Shown here piece after piece: positions 28,218-38,371 of a stretch of 64,000 nt of DNA. Position 1 is the stretch's first letter, and the number at the start of each line of letters is the position of its first letter. The DNA lies in NCBI RefSeq assembly GCF_003590335.1, contig NZ_MIET01000009.1:124001-188000 (forward strand), given 5' to 3'. A program made the position numbers and the translations under genes. Source of the DNA: Pseudoalteromonas sp. MSK9-3 (GTDB lineage Bacteria; Pseudomonadota; Gammaproteobacteria; Enterobacterales; Alteromonadaceae). A model generated the notes under the pieces. It ran no database searches. It was not told the DNA's origin and saw only the letters and a list, made by a program, of their open reading frames with translations.

Positions 28218-28252
28218 AAAAACAGCAATGCCAGCAAAAGGTGCTGGCATTG
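28218..28252 (-). terminator. Terminator between rpoZ and spoT
   Basis: An 11-bp perfect stem CAATGCCAGCA/TGCTGGCATTG with a 5-base loop is followed on the minus strand by CTGTTTTTAAC, 22-56 bases after the rpoZ stop. It suggests that much of the gmk-rpoZ transcript stops here and that spoT has its own promoter. Confidence 0.75.
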
Positions 28253-28273
28253 TCGTATTTTATTTGCAGTTTA

Positions 28274-28549
28274 TTAGCTGTTTCCGCCAACAATTGCTGC
28301 TACAGCTGCAAGTTCAGCTGCTTCTTGGTTTTGTTGCTCTTCACGATCGATTAGATCAAGAGATGAGCTGTCTACCAAGCCTTTTTCAATTTCACGCAAA
28401 GCAATAACCGTTGGTTTGTCGTTTTCAGGATCAACCATAGGATCTTTACCACCTACAGCGATTTGACGAGCGCGACGCGCTGCTACCAAGATTAAATCAA
28501 AACGGTTACCAATTGCATCTACTGCATCTTCTACAGTTACGCGAGCCAT
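28274..28549 (-). CDS. rpoZ: RNA polymerase omega subunit
   Basis: 91-residue omega subunit, which helps fold and assemble beta' and forms part of the ppGpp site 1 on RNA polymerase. The N-terminus [29 protein letters not shown] is nearly invariant in the family, followed by [17 protein letters not shown]. The length equals that of E. coli (91). It lies 90 bases downstream of gmk on the same strand. The hairpin after it separates it from spoT. Confidence 0.97.
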   Translation of the reverse strand: MARVTVEDAVDAIGNRFDLILVAARRARQIAVGGKDPMVDPENDKPTVIALREIEKGLVDSSSLDLIDREEQQNQEAAELAAVAAIVGGNS

Positions 28550-28639
28550 CGAAGCACTCCAAAGTTATTCATTTCCAAAAGGCTAGTTTACTGCACACGA
28601 GCCATTTCGCCAAGTGGGTGGTTAAAATTTATCTCGATT

Positions 28640-29263
28640 TTAGTTTAAAAGATCGCAAATGAGGGGATGATGACGTACTTTCTGTGCACGGAGTTCCAAT
28701 CTAGCTGCAAGTACAATACTCTCAAGCTGTTTTAACGTGGTATCAAAGTCATCATTGACCAGCACATAGTCAAACTCAGCATAGTGTGAGCTTTCAGATT
28801 TGGCTTGTGCCATTCTATCTGCAATCACCTCTTGCGAGTCTTGCCCTCGGTTATTTAAACGCTGCTCTAATTCAGCACGAGATGGCGGTAAAATAAAGAT
28901 AGTTTTAACATCAGGTACAAGTTTTCGTACTTGCTGTGCACCTTGCCAATCGATATCTAAAAATACATCAATACCTTGAGCTAGTTGGTTCTCAATAGCC
29001 GCTTTCGATGTACCGTAATAGTTATCAAAAACTTGTGCCCACTCGAAAAAGTCATTTTTTTCAATTAGGCTTTTAAACTGCTCAACATCGACAAAGTGAT
29101 AATGCTCAGCATTTTGCTCGCCTGGTCTAGGATTTCTGGTGGTATGAGAAACGGAGACTTTTATATCATCATGAATATTGAGTAATGCATTGATGAGACT
29201 AGACTTACCCGCACCGGAAGGTGCTGATAATATAAATAAATTACCGCGTGCTGTTTCAGTCAT
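28640..29263 (-). CDS. gmk: Guanylate kinase
   Basis: 207-residue cytosolic nucleoside monophosphate kinase (GMP + ATP to GDP + ADP), needed for GTP and ppGpp supply. The P-loop is [11 protein letters not shown] (about 13-23). The GMP-binding segment is [20 protein letters not shown], and [11 protein letters not shown] is the DxxxQGA motif. The length is standard (E. coli 207). First gene of gmk-rpoZ, the conserved gammaproteobacterial order. Confidence 0.97.
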   Translation of the reverse strand: MTETARGNLFILSAPSGAGKSSLINALLNIHDDIKVSVSHTTRNPRPGEQNAEHYHFVDVEQFKSLIEKNDFFEWAQVFDNYYGTSKAAIENQLAQGIDVFLDIDWQGAQQVRKLVPDVKTIFILPPSRAELEQRLNNRGQDSQEVIADRMAQAKSESSHYAEFDYVLVNDDFDTTLKQLESIVLAARLELRAQKVRHHPLICDLLN

Positions 29264-29376
29264 ACTAAACCGCCAAATGAAAGAGTAGGCGTGCTTACCT
29301 ACTGATGAAAATGAATGTAAGCGCGTATTTTAAACCTTCAGGCACATAGAAGCCAGAATTACAGATGCAGGAAATA

Positions 29377-29411
29377 AAAAAGTACCTTAGCGTTAGCTAA
29401 AGTACTTTTTG
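29377..29411. terminator. Bidirectional terminator between gmk and the S9 peptidase gene
   Basis: A 15-bp near-perfect stem AAAAAGTACCTTAGC/GCTAAAGTACTTTTT with a GTTA loop gives a T-run on either strand. It lies downstream of the S9 peptidase stop (29472, minus strand). Confidence 0.8.
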
Positions 29412-29471
29412 GATTACATAAGCTTAAACTAGTTGCTTTTCTCGACTTTGGCCGAGCTAAGCCCTTACTGT

Positions 29472-32219
29472 TTATTCTTTTGTGTAAGCTTGTCCTTTGG
29501 TGATCCACTCTTTTGGTTGTTCGCCTTTTAAATGAAAATCAAAATATTCCATCATGCGAATTGAAAAATCGAGTTGATTAGGGAATTTTTTAAGATGATG
29601 AGGCTCGCCTTCGTATTGTAATAAGATCGCATCCTTATCTAATCGTCTTAATGCCAAATAATATTGAATGCCTTCTTGCCAAGGCACGGCACCGTCTTTA
29701 TCACCAAACATCATTAAAATAGGCGTATTTACTTTATCGGCAAAAAATACCGGAGAGTTTTCAATATAAAGGTCGAGTGCTTTATGCAAAGGCTTACCGA
29801 TACGACTTTGTCCGGTTTCATACTGAAACTGTCGTGCGAGGCCCGATTTCAAACGAATTCCACTGTAAGCTGACGTCATATTAGTTACTGGCGCGCCAGA
29901 AACAATGGCTTTGAACATATCAGTTTGTGTGATCATGTAGGCACTTTGGTAGCCAGCCCATGAATGGCCCTGTAAGCCAATTTTATCTGGATGTGCAACG
30001 CCAATATCGATGAGTTTTTGTGCCGCATTAATCATTGTTTGTGTTGAAGATGGTCCTGGTTTACCGATTTCAAATCGAATGTCAGGTAAAAATAGTGCAT
30101 AGCCATTTGACGTAAACATAGGGAAGTTAGGGCGATGATTTAATTCCATTTTAGGAAAGTCATACATACGCTGGCTCATATAACGGTAGAAGTATATAAC
30201 CACTGGTAACTTGTCGCCTTTTTTGTATCCAGCTGGCTTAATCAATACGCCTTGTAAGTCTTCCCCATCATGACCTTTATATTGTACTAATTCAGGCTTT
30301 TGACCCCATGCAAATTGGCTTACTTGGGGGTTAAGATCCGTAATTTTCTGTGGGTTTTTAAAATCACTGCTCACTTGCCAAAAATCGGGAAATTCATGAT
30401 AACTTTGCTTTGTAAATAGTAGCTTATCGCTGTGTTTTGCGCGTTTTACTACATCAAATCGCGCTGCATCTTTGAGTACGGTGCGTACTGTATTGTCTTT
30501 TAAGGATAAGGTCGCAATATGGGTTTGTTTATTATTTAAATTGTGGGCGCTGAGTACGAGGGTTTGCTCTGGTGTATAACCCGTCGCTGTTTTGTTTAGC
30601 TTGCGTACGCGATATTGCGTGTTGGTAGCTTGACCATTGGTTAACCGTGTTGCTTGTGCTGTGGTTACATCAAATGCCCAAATGTCGTGTTTGCTATAAG
30701 CATATAAGGTACTGCCATCGACTTGCCAACCAGCAAATCGGTAACTGCTTTGCTCTTTGGGGTAATCATGTTTATCATCAGCAAAAATCGCAGTATCAAT
30801 TTTGTTGGTGAGTGAAACTTGCTGTTGGGTTGCTAAATCTTTTAACCAGATCTGCTTATCTTCAAAATAAGCTGCATGGTTACCTGTAGGTGATAGGGTC
30901 GGTTTAAAACGAGTATGTGTGGTAATGGTTGTCTTATTACCATTTTGTACATTGATTGCATAATAATCTTGGAAAAAACCGTTATACATTACCTCTTTTA
31001 AATGTGCTGTATTATCACTGCCAAGTAAGTATTGTGCTTCGGTATGTAACGTTAAATTTTTGACTTGAGGGGTCGAAAGCTGTGCAACATGTTGACTATT
31101 TATATGGTAAACAGCGTGATAATGACGATGCTTGTTAGTCTCTTTCCATGTTTTAATTTCTCTTGGTTTAATCTCTGGGTCTGCGTTGTGCCATACTTTT
31201 AAGCCTTTTTGGGCGCGAATAGTATCGTAATCGGACAGGGATTTTTTGTCTGAGTATTTTAGTTCAGGGGCTTTGTTTTCAAGCAACGGACGGTTTTGAA
31301 AATATAAACGTTCTCCGCTTTCTGACCAGACGAGTTTAGCGGTTTTTGCGCTAAACCACCCTTTGGGGTTATCTATATAGGTCAGCTTATTGTCGTGTGC
31401 ATCCCAAAGCGTCACTTTATAATCTCTGCGCCTAACATCATCATTGATATAATTACCCATATTAAATGCGACTGTTGGGCTTGTGGGATGCCAGAGCGCT
31501 TGGCTGAGAGTAACCCCAGGTTCTTCAAAAAGGCTACTTTTTATCTGTGAATCGAGGTCGAAAAACCCTATTTGGTTTTTGCTGCCATCGTCGCTACTTT
31601 GCGCAAAAATAACCCCATGATTGTTTGGGCTTAGTGCATATTCACCTACTTGTTCAATGCGGTGAGTTTGGTTGTTCGCTAAATTAACAATGACGAGCGG
31701 ATAATGCTTGTCTTTCTTATCTGCGCCAATATGAGATTTTGACTCATTGGCGTTGGTCTTTTTTTCTGGCTCAAGTTGCTCTCGGTAAGTTAGCCAACTG
31801 CCATCATTGGAGAGCTGATAATCTTTGACATTTGAAAACGATAGCTGCTTTTGCGTCTTAGTATTAACCAGTACTAAATTATTGGTCAGTTGCTTTTTTT
31901 CTTTTTTGGTTGCCGTTTCTTTTTTTAATAAACTGGGGCTTTGTGTAAAAGCAACCCAAGTGGCATTTTTGGCAATTGCTGGTTTGATACCGCGCTCGAC
32001 CTGGGCAAGTAATGTATTATTATCAAGCGTATAAACGTGACCTACGGGGTCGCCTCTGTATGGTGCAGCTGAAAACGATAATATCGCGCCATTTTCTGAA
32101 AGCTGCGTGTTATTCGCATAGCTAAAATCGAATACGTCTTTAAATTCAAGTGACTGTTGGCTATGTACCGCGTTACTCAGCAGTAAGCTGGTCATGGCCA
32201 ATGATGTTAATTTGATCAT
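29472..32219 (-). CDS. Secreted S9-family prolyl oligopeptidase-like peptidase
   Basis: 915 residues from the ATG at 32219, which opens a signal peptide (MIKLTSLAMTSLLLSNAVHS-QQ). A longer in-frame reading lacks one. The N-terminal ~650 residues form a beta-propeller-like domain with WD/PD40-type repeats (ATWVAFTQSPS, LSPNNHGVIFAQS). The C-terminal alpha/beta-hydrolase domain has the catalytic Ser in GLQGHSWAGYQSAY (about 753), Asp in MFGDKDGAVPW (about 840) and His in EGEPHHL (about 872). It probably cleaves short peptides in the periplasm or outside the cell; the exact S9 subfamily (S9C-like) is not certain. It stands alone between terminator 29377-29411 and slmA. Marine alteromonads carry many such peptidases for protein scavenging. 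Confidence 0.88.
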   Translation of the reverse strand: MIKLTSLAMTSLLLSNAVHSQQSLEFKDVFDFSYANNTQLSENGAILSFSAAPYRGDPVGHVYTLDNNTLLAQVERGIKPAIAKNATWVAFTQSPSLLKKETATKKEKKQLTNNLVLVNTKTQKQLSFSNVKDYQLSNDGSWLTYREQLEPEKKTNANESKSHIGADKKDKHYPLVIVNLANNQTHRIEQVGEYALSPNNHGVIFAQSSDDGSKNQIGFFDLDSQIKSSLFEEPGVTLSQALWHPTSPTVAFNMGNYINDDVRRRDYKVTLWDAHDNKLTYIDNPKGWFSAKTAKLVWSESGERLYFQNRPLLENKAPELKYSDKKSLSDYDTIRAQKGLKVWHNADPEIKPREIKTWKETNKHRHYHAVYHINSQHVAQLSTPQVKNLTLHTEAQYLLGSDNTAHLKEVMYNGFFQDYYAINVQNGNKTTITTHTRFKPTLSPTGNHAAYFEDKQIWLKDLATQQQVSLTNKIDTAIFADDKHDYPKEQSSYRFAGWQVDGSTLYAYSKHDIWAFDVTTAQATRLTNGQATNTQYRVRKLNKTATGYTPEQTLVLSAHNLNNKQTHIATLSLKDNTVRTVLKDAARFDVVKRAKHSDKLLFTKQSYHEFPDFWQVSSDFKNPQKITDLNPQVSQFAWGQKPELVQYKGHDGEDLQGVLIKPAGYKKGDKLPVVIYFYRYMSQRMYDFPKMELNHRPNFPMFTSNGYALFLPDIRFEIGKPGPSSTQTMINAAQKLIDIGVAHPDKIGLQGHSWAGYQSAYMITQTDMFKAIVSGAPVTNMTSAYSGIRLKSGLARQFQYETGQSRIGKPLHKALDLYIENSPVFFADKVNTPILMMFGDKDGAVPWQEGIQYYLALRRLDKDAILLQYEGEPHHLKKFPNQLDFSIRMMEYFDFHLKGEQPKEWITKGQAYTKE

Positions 32220-32425
32220 GTTGATTGTTCTTAGAGTGTGAAGCTTTAAGAGAGTTTTAGCACTTTTAGCGAGGGTAAAGAAGTGTTGTGCGTTTAGTGC
32301 ATGTGTTAAACGGATAAACAACATTACAGTAGATGATAGGCGTTATACCTCAGCAAATTTTTATTAGACGACAATTTAGTGTATTGGAGTGAGCAATACT
32401 CACTCTGCTGAGCGTGAATGCTTCT

Positions 32426-33016
32426 TTAAATCAACCAAACCTTTTGTAGCTCTTTCCATTGCATTTCAAATTGTTGGCTAGGTAAAGCGGTGAAGTCACT
32501 GCGTACAAATTGGTTCATTTTCCCTTCGACATAGGCTAAGAAAAAATTAGCCAATGCTGCTTCATCGGTTGAAAAAGCTTTCCCTTCACGGAGTTTTCGC
32601 TCTCGTAAAACTTGCTTAAATTGCGTTTCTAATTTTTCGAATAGACCTTGCACGCGCTCTCTGAGTCTTTCTTGTTCACCTTGAAGCGCATCGCCTGTTA
32701 AAATTCGTGTGATACCTGGGTTCTTTTGAGCAAAAGTGAGTAATAAAACCAAAATGTTATAGATACGATTTTGTGTTTCTTTTTCATTATCTAAAATCAG
32801 GTTAATACGTGAAAGTAGGGTATTTTCGATGAACTCTATCAAGCCTTCAAACATACGGGCCTTACTTGGAAAGTGTCGATATAGCGCTGCTTCTGATACG
32901 CCAACTTCAGCTGCCAACTTTGCCGTTGTGATACGTTGCCCCGGGCTTGTTTCTAACATCTGTGCAAGAGACTGCAAAATTTGCTCTTTGCGGTTACTAC
33001 GTTTAGTCGCTGGCAT
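32426..33016 (-). CDS. slmA: Nucleoid occlusion factor SlmA
   Basis: 196-residue TetR-family DNA-binding protein that binds SBS sites over the chromosome and blocks FtsZ ring formation there. The N-terminal helix-turn-helix is [33 protein letters not shown] (about 27-60). The C-terminal dimer/FtsZ-binding part is all-helical, with [21 protein letters not shown] typical of SlmA. The start at 33016 ([12 protein letters not shown]) matches the E. coli N-terminus and length (198). It lies 117 bases from coaBC; the dut gene that usually sits between them is missing. Confidence 0.95.
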   Translation of the reverse strand: MPATKRSNRKEQILQSLAQMLETSPGQRITTAKLAAEVGVSEAALYRHFPSKARMFEGLIEFIENTLLSRINLILDNEKETQNRIYNILVLLLTFAQKNPGITRILTGDALQGEQERLRERVQGLFEKLETQFKQVLRERKLREGKAFSTDEAALANFFLAYVEGKMNQFVRSDFTALPSQQFEMQWKELQKVWLI

Positions 33017-33133
33017 GTACCTTCCTTTATTTATCATTATTATGGTCAGTGCAAACCCCAAGCTGCTTACACCAGTACTCGGGGTCTTATGTTAATGTTT
33101 TATTCAGTTTGGTGCTAGCTTTTTCCCGCGCGG

Positions 33134-34327
33134 TTAATTAAGACGTTTAGATAACGCGTGCATGACTTGCATTGCTAATTGTTGCTTGCTCGTTGTGGGT
33201 AAATTCAGGCAATCATCAGACCAAAAAAGGGACAAGGCATTATCATTTGCGTTGAAACCTAATCCTTCTACGGACACATCATTGGCGCAGATCATATCCA
33301 AATTCTTGTTTTTGAGTTTGGCTTGTGCGTACTGTTGGATATCTTGTGTTTCAGCTGCAAAGCCGACTGTGTATGGCCTATTTTTTTTAAGCTCGGCAAC
33401 GTGTGCAATCACGTCTGGGTTTTTTACCATCGTGAGGGTTATTTCATCGCCTTGCTTTTTGATTTTGTGTTCTGCAATGGTCGCGGCTCTGTAATCAGCG
33501 ACGGCTGCACAGCCAATAAATACATCTGATTGGGGTGCTAGTTGTAGTGCCGCATTTAACATGTCTCTTGCACTTTCAATAGGGAATAGCGTTGCCCCTT
33601 CGGGTGCAGAGAGTGAAACTGGGCCACTTATCAGGTTGACGGTTGCGCCGAGTTCAAGCGCGGCTTTTGCTAATGCAAAACCCATTTTCCCTGAGCTGTG
33701 ATTACTTATGTAGCGAACAGGATCTAAAGGTTCTCGAGTTGGCCCCGCTGTGATTGTGACTGTTTTTCCATGTAGAATAGGGGCTTGTACTGGTGCTAAA
33801 CATCGCTCTACAAGCTCAAGAGGTTCTAACATTCTGCCTGCACCCACATCACCACATGCTTGCTCGCCTTTACCTGGGCCCCAAATGGCAATATCACGGG
33901 CACGTAACGTCGCGATGTTTGCTTGTGTCGCTGGGTGGGCATACATTTGTTGGTTCATAGCGGGGGCGACAGCAACTTTAGCAGGCGTTGCTAACAATAA
34001 AGTGGTGAGTAGGTCGTCCGCTATTCCGTGTGCCATTTTGGCGAGGATGTTGCAGCTGGCCGGAGCCACTAAAATTAAATCAGCCCATTTTGCAAATTCT
34101 ATATGGCCCATGGCAGCTTCAGCACTTGGGTCTAGTAAAGAGTCTGCGACCATTTCACCGGAAACAGCTTGCATGGTGAGCGGGGTGATAAAGTGTTTAG
34201 CTGATTCAGTCATGACAACTTTCACTTTACAACCGCGTTCTGTCAGTCGCCTTACCAGTTCTGCACATTTATAGGCTGCAATGCCACCGCTTATACCTAA
34301 CACAATATTTTTGACAGGTTGGCTCAT
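33134..34327 (-). CDS. coaBC: Bifunctional phosphopantothenoylcysteine decarboxylase/synthetase CoaBC
   Basis: 397-residue coenzyme A biosynthesis enzyme (also called Dfp). CoaC, the FMN-dependent decarboxylase, covers about 1-190, with [10 protein letters not shown] at the N-terminus, the [13 protein letters not shown] substrate motif, and the catalytic Cys in [13 protein letters not shown]. CoaB, the CTP-dependent ligase, covers about 191-397, with [24 protein letters not shown] and the [18 protein letters not shown] segments. The ATG at 34327 gives the normal start [15 protein letters not shown]. Divergent from radC, as in E. coli. Confidence 0.96.
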   Translation of the reverse strand: MSQPVKNIVLGISGGIAAYKCAELVRRLTERGCKVKVVMTESAKHFITPLTMQAVSGEMVADSLLDPSAEAAMGHIEFAKWADLILVAPASCNILAKMAHGIADDLLTTLLLATPAKVAVAPAMNQQMYAHPATQANIATLRARDIAIWGPGKGEQACGDVGAGRMLEPLELVERCLAPVQAPILHGKTVTITAGPTREPLDPVRYISNHSSGKMGFALAKAALELGATVNLISGPVSLSAPEGATLFPIESARDMLNAALQLAPQSDVFIGCAAVADYRAATIAEHKIKKQGDEITLTMVKNPDVIAHVAELKKNRPYTVGFAAETQDIQQYAQAKLKNKNLDMICANDVSVEGLGFNANDNALSLFWSDDCLNLPTTSKQQLAMQVMHALSKRLN

Positions 34328-34480
34328 ATTTAGACACACCATTGATGAAGAAAGTTTGTTTGGTGCTAAAGATACCACACCAAAGCCACCCTGTTTAGAT
34401 AGGGTAAATACAGATTTTAAAAACGCACAATGAGTGACTACACTTTAATAACTACATGGATGCACCACTAAGGATAGAAA

Positions 34481-35155
34481 ATGCAGCTAAATGTGTTACC
34501 TAAACAGAGTCGGCCACGAGAAAAGTTACTTAAACAAGGGCCAAGTATGCTCACAGATGCTGAGTTGCTAGCGATTTTTCTTCGTACGGGTGTGACGGGG
34601 ATGAATGCGGTAGAGCTGGCGGACTCACTACTGAAACAAAATCACTCTCTTCATAACTTGTTCAATGCAAGTCTTACAGAGTTCTCAGCTTATAAGGGAT
34701 TAGGTGAAGCAAAATATGTTCAATTACAGGCTGTTTTAGAATTAAGTAAGCGCTATTTAAAAGAGCAATGTCACCGCGATACTATTTTTACATCGCCCGA
34801 TGCAGTCAATGATTATTTGACAATTCAGTTGAGGGGTTTAGGGCATGAGGTGTTCATGGTGTTGTATTTAGATAATCAAAATCGATTGATCACAGATGAA
34901 GTGTTGTTTACAGGTACTATTAATAGTGCTTCGGTTTACCCCAGAGAAGTTGTCAAAGCAGCACTCAAACACAATGCCGCTGCTGTCATCTTTGCACATA
35001 ATCACCCCAGTGGGTTGGCTGAACCAAGTCAAGCAGACAAAATAATTACGAAAAAATTACAAAATGCTTTAGCTTTGGTTGATATAAATGTACTTGATCA
35101 CCTCATTGTTGCAGCTGAGCGGTGCGTGTCTTTTGCACAACGAGGGCTAATTTAG
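34481..35155 (+). CDS. radC: RadC/YicR-family JAB-domain protein
   Basis: 224-residue protein. An N-terminal helix-hairpin-helix region (about 10-90, with [15 protein letters not shown]) is followed by an MPN/JAB metalloprotease-like domain (about 100-222). The JAMM metal motif is visible as [16 protein letters not shown]. The old link to DNA repair came from the radC102 allele, later mapped to recG, so the true role is unsettled. It sits in the usual place upstream of rpmB and divergent from coaBC. Length equals E. coli (222). Confidence 0.93.
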   Translation: MQLNVLPKQSRPREKLLKQGPSMLTDAELLAIFLRTGVTGMNAVELADSLLKQNHSLHNLFNASLTEFSAYKGLGEAKYVQLQAVLELSKRYLKEQCHRDTIFTSPDAVNDYLTIQLRGLGHEVFMVLYLDNQNRLITDEVLFTGTINSASVYPREVVKAALKHNAAAVIFAHNHPSGLAEPSQADKIITKKLQNALALVDINVLDHLIVAAERCVSFAQRGLI

Positions 35156-35426
35156 CGTGTTTACCTAGGTAAAGTTGTAAAAAACATCGCTTTGCGCGCA
35201 TTTTTACAAAATAGTTTAATTTAAATGCAGTTTTTACTTTCCCTAAGGGCATTCGATCATTATAATTGGCCGCTATCAAATTTACACATGAGCTGATTAG
35301 ATAGGATCAGATCCTTGATCTCTACCTGTATATGCTGTATAAAGAGCGCCCTCTGATTTACCCTGGGGCCACAGTAATGTCCAAGGGAAAATTAAGCTCG
35401 AGCGAAGTTATTGGAGATACATAGAC

Positions 35427-35663
35427 ATGTCTAAAGTCTGTCAAGTTACAGGTAAGCGTCCAGTGGTTGGTAATCACCGTTCACACGCGCGCAACGCTAC
35501 TAAGCGTCGCTTCCTACCTAACCTACAAACACACCGTTTCTGGGTTGAAAGCGAAAAACGTTTCGTTTCATTACGTACTACTACTAAAGGTATGCGTATT
35601 ATCGATAAAAAAGGCATCGACGCGGTTCTTACTGAAATCCGTGCTCGCGGCGAAAAAGTTTAA
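35427..35663 (+). CDS. rpmB: Large-subunit ribosomal protein bL28
   Basis: 78-residue basic ribosomal protein, nearly identical to E. coli L28 ([44 protein letters not shown]-type core). It is the C- form, without a zinc CxxC pair. The 271-bp region from radC has a TATAAT at 35261-35266 that could be the -10 of its own promoter, giving a leader of about 155 bases. rpmG follows 11 bases after the stop with an AAGGAGCTGG ribosome site. Confidence 0.98.
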   Translation: MSKVCQVTGKRPVVGNHRSHARNATKRRFLPNLQTHRFWVESEKRFVSLRTTTKGMRIIDKKGIDAVLTEIRARGEKV

Positions 35664-35674
35664 GGAGCTGGGAT

Positions 35675-35830
35675 ATGCGTGATAAGATCCGTTTAGTTTC
35701 TACTGCTGGTACTGGTTATTTCTACACTACCGACAAGAACAAGCGTAACATGCCTGAAAAAATGGAAATCAAAAAGTTCGATCCTAAGGTTCGTAAACAC
35801 GTGATTTTCAAAGAAGCAAAAATCAAGTAA
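35675..35830 (+). CDS. rpmG: Large-subunit ribosomal protein bL33
   Basis: 51-residue L33 protein, translated as [20 protein letters not shown] and onward, ending KEAKIK, with an AAGGAGCTGG ribosome site. It has no CxxC pairs and so is the zinc-free form, as is L28 beside it. The pair is co-transcribed and ends at the strong terminator 35852-35878. In many gammaproteobacteria mutM comes next; here mutM is about 28 kb away (63826). Confidence 0.97.
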   Translation: MRDKIRLVSTAGTGYFYTTDKNKRNMPEKMEIKKFDPKVRKHVIFKEAKIK

Positions 35831-35851
35831 TTTTGCTTTTGAAAGAATATC

Positions 35852-35878
35852 AAAAACCCAGCTTCGGCTGGGTTTTTT
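35852..35878 (+). terminator. Rho-independent terminator of rpmB-rpmG
   Basis: An 11-bp stem AAAAACCCAGC/GCTGGGTTTTT with a TTCG tetraloop ending in a T-run, 22 bases after the rpmG stop. Confidence 0.9.
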
Positions 35879-35977
35879 GTTTTTAACAGTATCATAATTT
35901 TAGATGTGTACTGTCTCTGCACTTCGTTATTCTACTCAGGCTAAGTTTTTAACTGGTTTATATGAAGAGGGCTTGGA

Positions 35978-36565
35978 TCACTTTGGTACTTTTGGACCTA
36001 AAGGCCGTTTAATAGGCATTTCTTTTACTTTTACAGGGGCCTTCTCTAATATCATTACAGGCCGAGTAACAAACAAGTTATTGGGGTAAATGACTTTGTG
36101 ACCATCAAGGTGCTGTAATGCAACATGCATCAACCCCATTTCAGTAATACGCCCCTCGATATGGTTTGCTCCATCAATAATGCGCACCCATGATCCAATA
36201 CGGCAATCATTCTGAATGAACATAATTAAAAATGAGGTCAAATTACTTAGCAATGACCAGCCAGCAAATAACGCGACACCTAACATCGCAAATAATGAAG
36301 AGCCAAGTACGAGTAGTCCTTTAAGTTCAATGCCCCAAAATACCAGTAGCAAGCAGGTGAGTAATAAGGCCACAATAATGCGTATGAGTAGTTCAGCACG
36401 TTGTTGACGGTGACTATCAATTTTTCCTTTTGTTAAGTGAGAGAGTAACTGCTTGCATAAGCGTATTGAAATAGGAAAAAGTAATATCACAACCAGAGTG
36501 ATCACAAGGCGGTATTGGGCTGAGATGAAATCGACTATCGACACGATATAATTCAAGTAATGCAC
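35978..36565 (-). CDS. Small MscS-family mechanosensitive channel-like protein
   Basis: 195 residues. Three transmembrane helices are visible: about 14-33, 60-84 and 88-118. The third is Gly/Ala/Ser-rich (LGVALFAGWSLLSNLTSFLIMF), like the pore helix TM3 of MscS. It is followed by a short beta domain (CRIGSWVRI..HIEGRITEMGLMHVAL and the VIYPNNLFVTRP motif). The large cytoplasmic cage of E. coli MscS (286 aa) is mostly absent, and the C-terminus is basic/Pro-rich. It probably acts as a minimal tension-gated channel or a membrane signalling module. It lies 25 bases after the BamA-like gene and shares its transcript. Confidence 0.82.
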   Translation of the reverse strand: MHYLNYIVSIVDFISAQYRLVITLVVILLFPISIRLCKQLLSHLTKGKIDSHRQQRAELLIRIIVALLLTCLLLVFWGIELKGLLVLGSSLFAMLGVALFAGWSLLSNLTSFLIMFIQNDCRIGSWVRIIDGANHIEGRITEMGLMHVALQHLDGHKVIYPNNLFVTRPVMILEKAPVKVKEMPIKRPLGPKVPK

Positions 36566-36590
36566 TCTATTTTAGTAAAGGGGATGAAAT

Positions 36591-38291
36591 TTAAAAACGA
36601 TTTTTGACGGTAAACAACCATTGTACGTTATCTATATTATCAGGGCCATTAATGGGGGCTGCTACATCTAAGTGTAAGACTAACCCTGCATTTGCCCTGC
36701 TGGGAGCAAGTCTCAGGCCTGCGCCAATGTTCTTTAAATAATTAGGGTCACTGTGTACTAATGTATTGCCTCTAATTCGGCCAATATCAAAATACACCGC
36801 GCCGCCTACTTTGAATAATTGTAAGAGGTCATACTCCCAATAGTATCTGCGTTCGATATTAACTAAAACGCTTTTACTGCCATGCTGGTAGTTAACAGGA
36901 AAGCCTCTTAGGCCAGTTTCGCCACCTAAGGTCAGTTGTTGATCCGCCGTAAGGTTTTTAGCAAACCTGAGTTGTACATTGGCATACCATGAGTCTTGAA
37001 TACTGGTATTTAAATAATATTGTGCGCCAAGTTGCGTAATGAGGTTTCTCGCTGTGTTGTCTTGGCTATTCCATTGGCCTGAAAAAGAGAGGTTAATACG
37101 CCACAAGCTATGATCTGAGGTATAGTGTGCTTTATTAGCCGAGAACTGATAAATAAGGTGGTTATCATCATCGCTTAGGCTTTTATCTGAGTAGCCCAAT
37201 AGGGCATTAATATCCCAACCTAAATTTAAATCTTCAGTACGATATATGGAGTCAAAGTTACGTACTTTTATAAATTTATCTTCTAACCACTGAGTTTGGA
37301 TATAGGGGTAACTCAAGGTGCGATTATGTGCCAATGGCAAAGTTGTTTTTAGAAGTGGATTAAATGTTTGTTGCTCATAGTGATAACCCACCGTGAGTCG
37401 CTGTGTCCAGTTATTAGTGAGCTGTTGAGCATGGCCAAAATAGACTTTACTGACTTCAGTTTGTTGGGAAAACTCAGAAACTGTTTCGCCATCTTCATAA
37501 AGTGATTCTGTGCGTTTGTCGTTAAAGTTTAAAAAACCATAGCTATAAGGTGTATCAGTAGAGAAAAAAGGATAACTCACGCCTACATAGTGACGCTCAC
37601 CATCATCATTATCAGCGTATTCGAGTCGGCTTCGATAACGGGTAGACATAATATTAGGATCATCATAGACAAAGAGATAACCAGAGCGGTCTTGATCTTT
37701 TGTATGAGTGAGAGAAAGGCGCTTACCCCAACCGAATAAATTACTTTCACGAAAGCCAATTCGTGATGAATTTTCTCCGCCGCTGCGGCTAAAGCTTAAA
37801 TCTGGTAGCAGCGTCCACAAATCTCGGGTCACCACCGTGACTGTGATATTGCCTTCGCAGTTTTCATCTGCATAGACGCGTGCATCATACAAATAGCTTT
37901 GTTTTCGCAGTAGACGCTCAGACTCTATAATTTTTTTGATTGAGTATTCATCCCCTTCTGAGAATAACAACAATGTCATTATGACCGTCGGTTCAGTGGT
38001 TATATGCGCTCGATTGGCAAAGCGAAATACCGGGTTATTTTCTGCGGGAATACTGGTATCAAACACATTTAATTGCGCTAGTTTAATGTGTGAAATTGTT
38101 TTGTCTTGTCCCTCTTTAGGTAAATCTGTATTGGCGTCAAGCTGCCGAGTGAGGGTGATATCATTATTGGTAACCTGTGTTTGATTTGCACACGCTTCTG
38201 TATGAGGGTGGTCAAGCACTGAGGGGGCGCTATAACTTAAGAAAGAGCAAAAACAGCATAATATGAGCGTTATTTGTGTTTTTATACTCAC
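36591..38291 (-). CDS. BamA/TamA-family outer-membrane barrel protein
   Basis: 566 residues with a signal peptide (MSIKTQITLILCCFCSFLSYSA). Residues about 75-160 resemble one or two POTRA-like segments (FRFANRAHITTEPTVI..., VTVVTRDLWTLLP). The rest is a 16-strand-like barrel. The hallmark LGGETGLRGFPVNYQHG (the RGF/VRGY loop-6 motif) lies near residue 465, and the protein ends in a C-terminal NRF. It is smaller than BamA (810) and TamA (577) and has fewer POTRA repeats than BamA. It may be a surface-antigen-type exporter or lipid/protein insertase; the substrate is unknown. It heads a two-gene unit with the MscS-like gene. Confidence 0.82.
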   Translation of the reverse strand: MSIKTQITLILCCFCSFLSYSAPSVLDHPHTEACANQTQVTNNDITLTRQLDANTDLPKEGQDKTISHIKLAQLNVFDTSIPAENNPVFRFANRAHITTEPTVIMTLLLFSEGDEYSIKKIIESERLLRKQSYLYDARVYADENCEGNITVTVVTRDLWTLLPDLSFSRSGGENSSRIGFRESNLFGWGKRLSLTHTKDQDRSGYLFVYDDPNIMSTRYRSRLEYADNDDGERHYVGVSYPFFSTDTPYSYGFLNFNDKRTESLYEDGETVSEFSQQTEVSKVYFGHAQQLTNNWTQRLTVGYHYEQQTFNPLLKTTLPLAHNRTLSYPYIQTQWLEDKFIKVRNFDSIYRTEDLNLGWDINALLGYSDKSLSDDDNHLIYQFSANKAHYTSDHSLWRINLSFSGQWNSQDNTARNLITQLGAQYYLNTSIQDSWYANVQLRFAKNLTADQQLTLGGETGLRGFPVNYQHGSKSVLVNIERRYYWEYDLLQLFKVGGAVYFDIGRIRGNTLVHSDPNYLKNIGAGLRLAPSRANAGLVLHLDVAAPINGPDNIDNVQWLFTVKNRF

Positions 38292-38371
38292 GTTTATAGC
38301 ACTCCAAAATGATCAGCAATAAATAGTACTATCGAGATATATACGACAGTTGATTATTTAAGTCTATCTGA

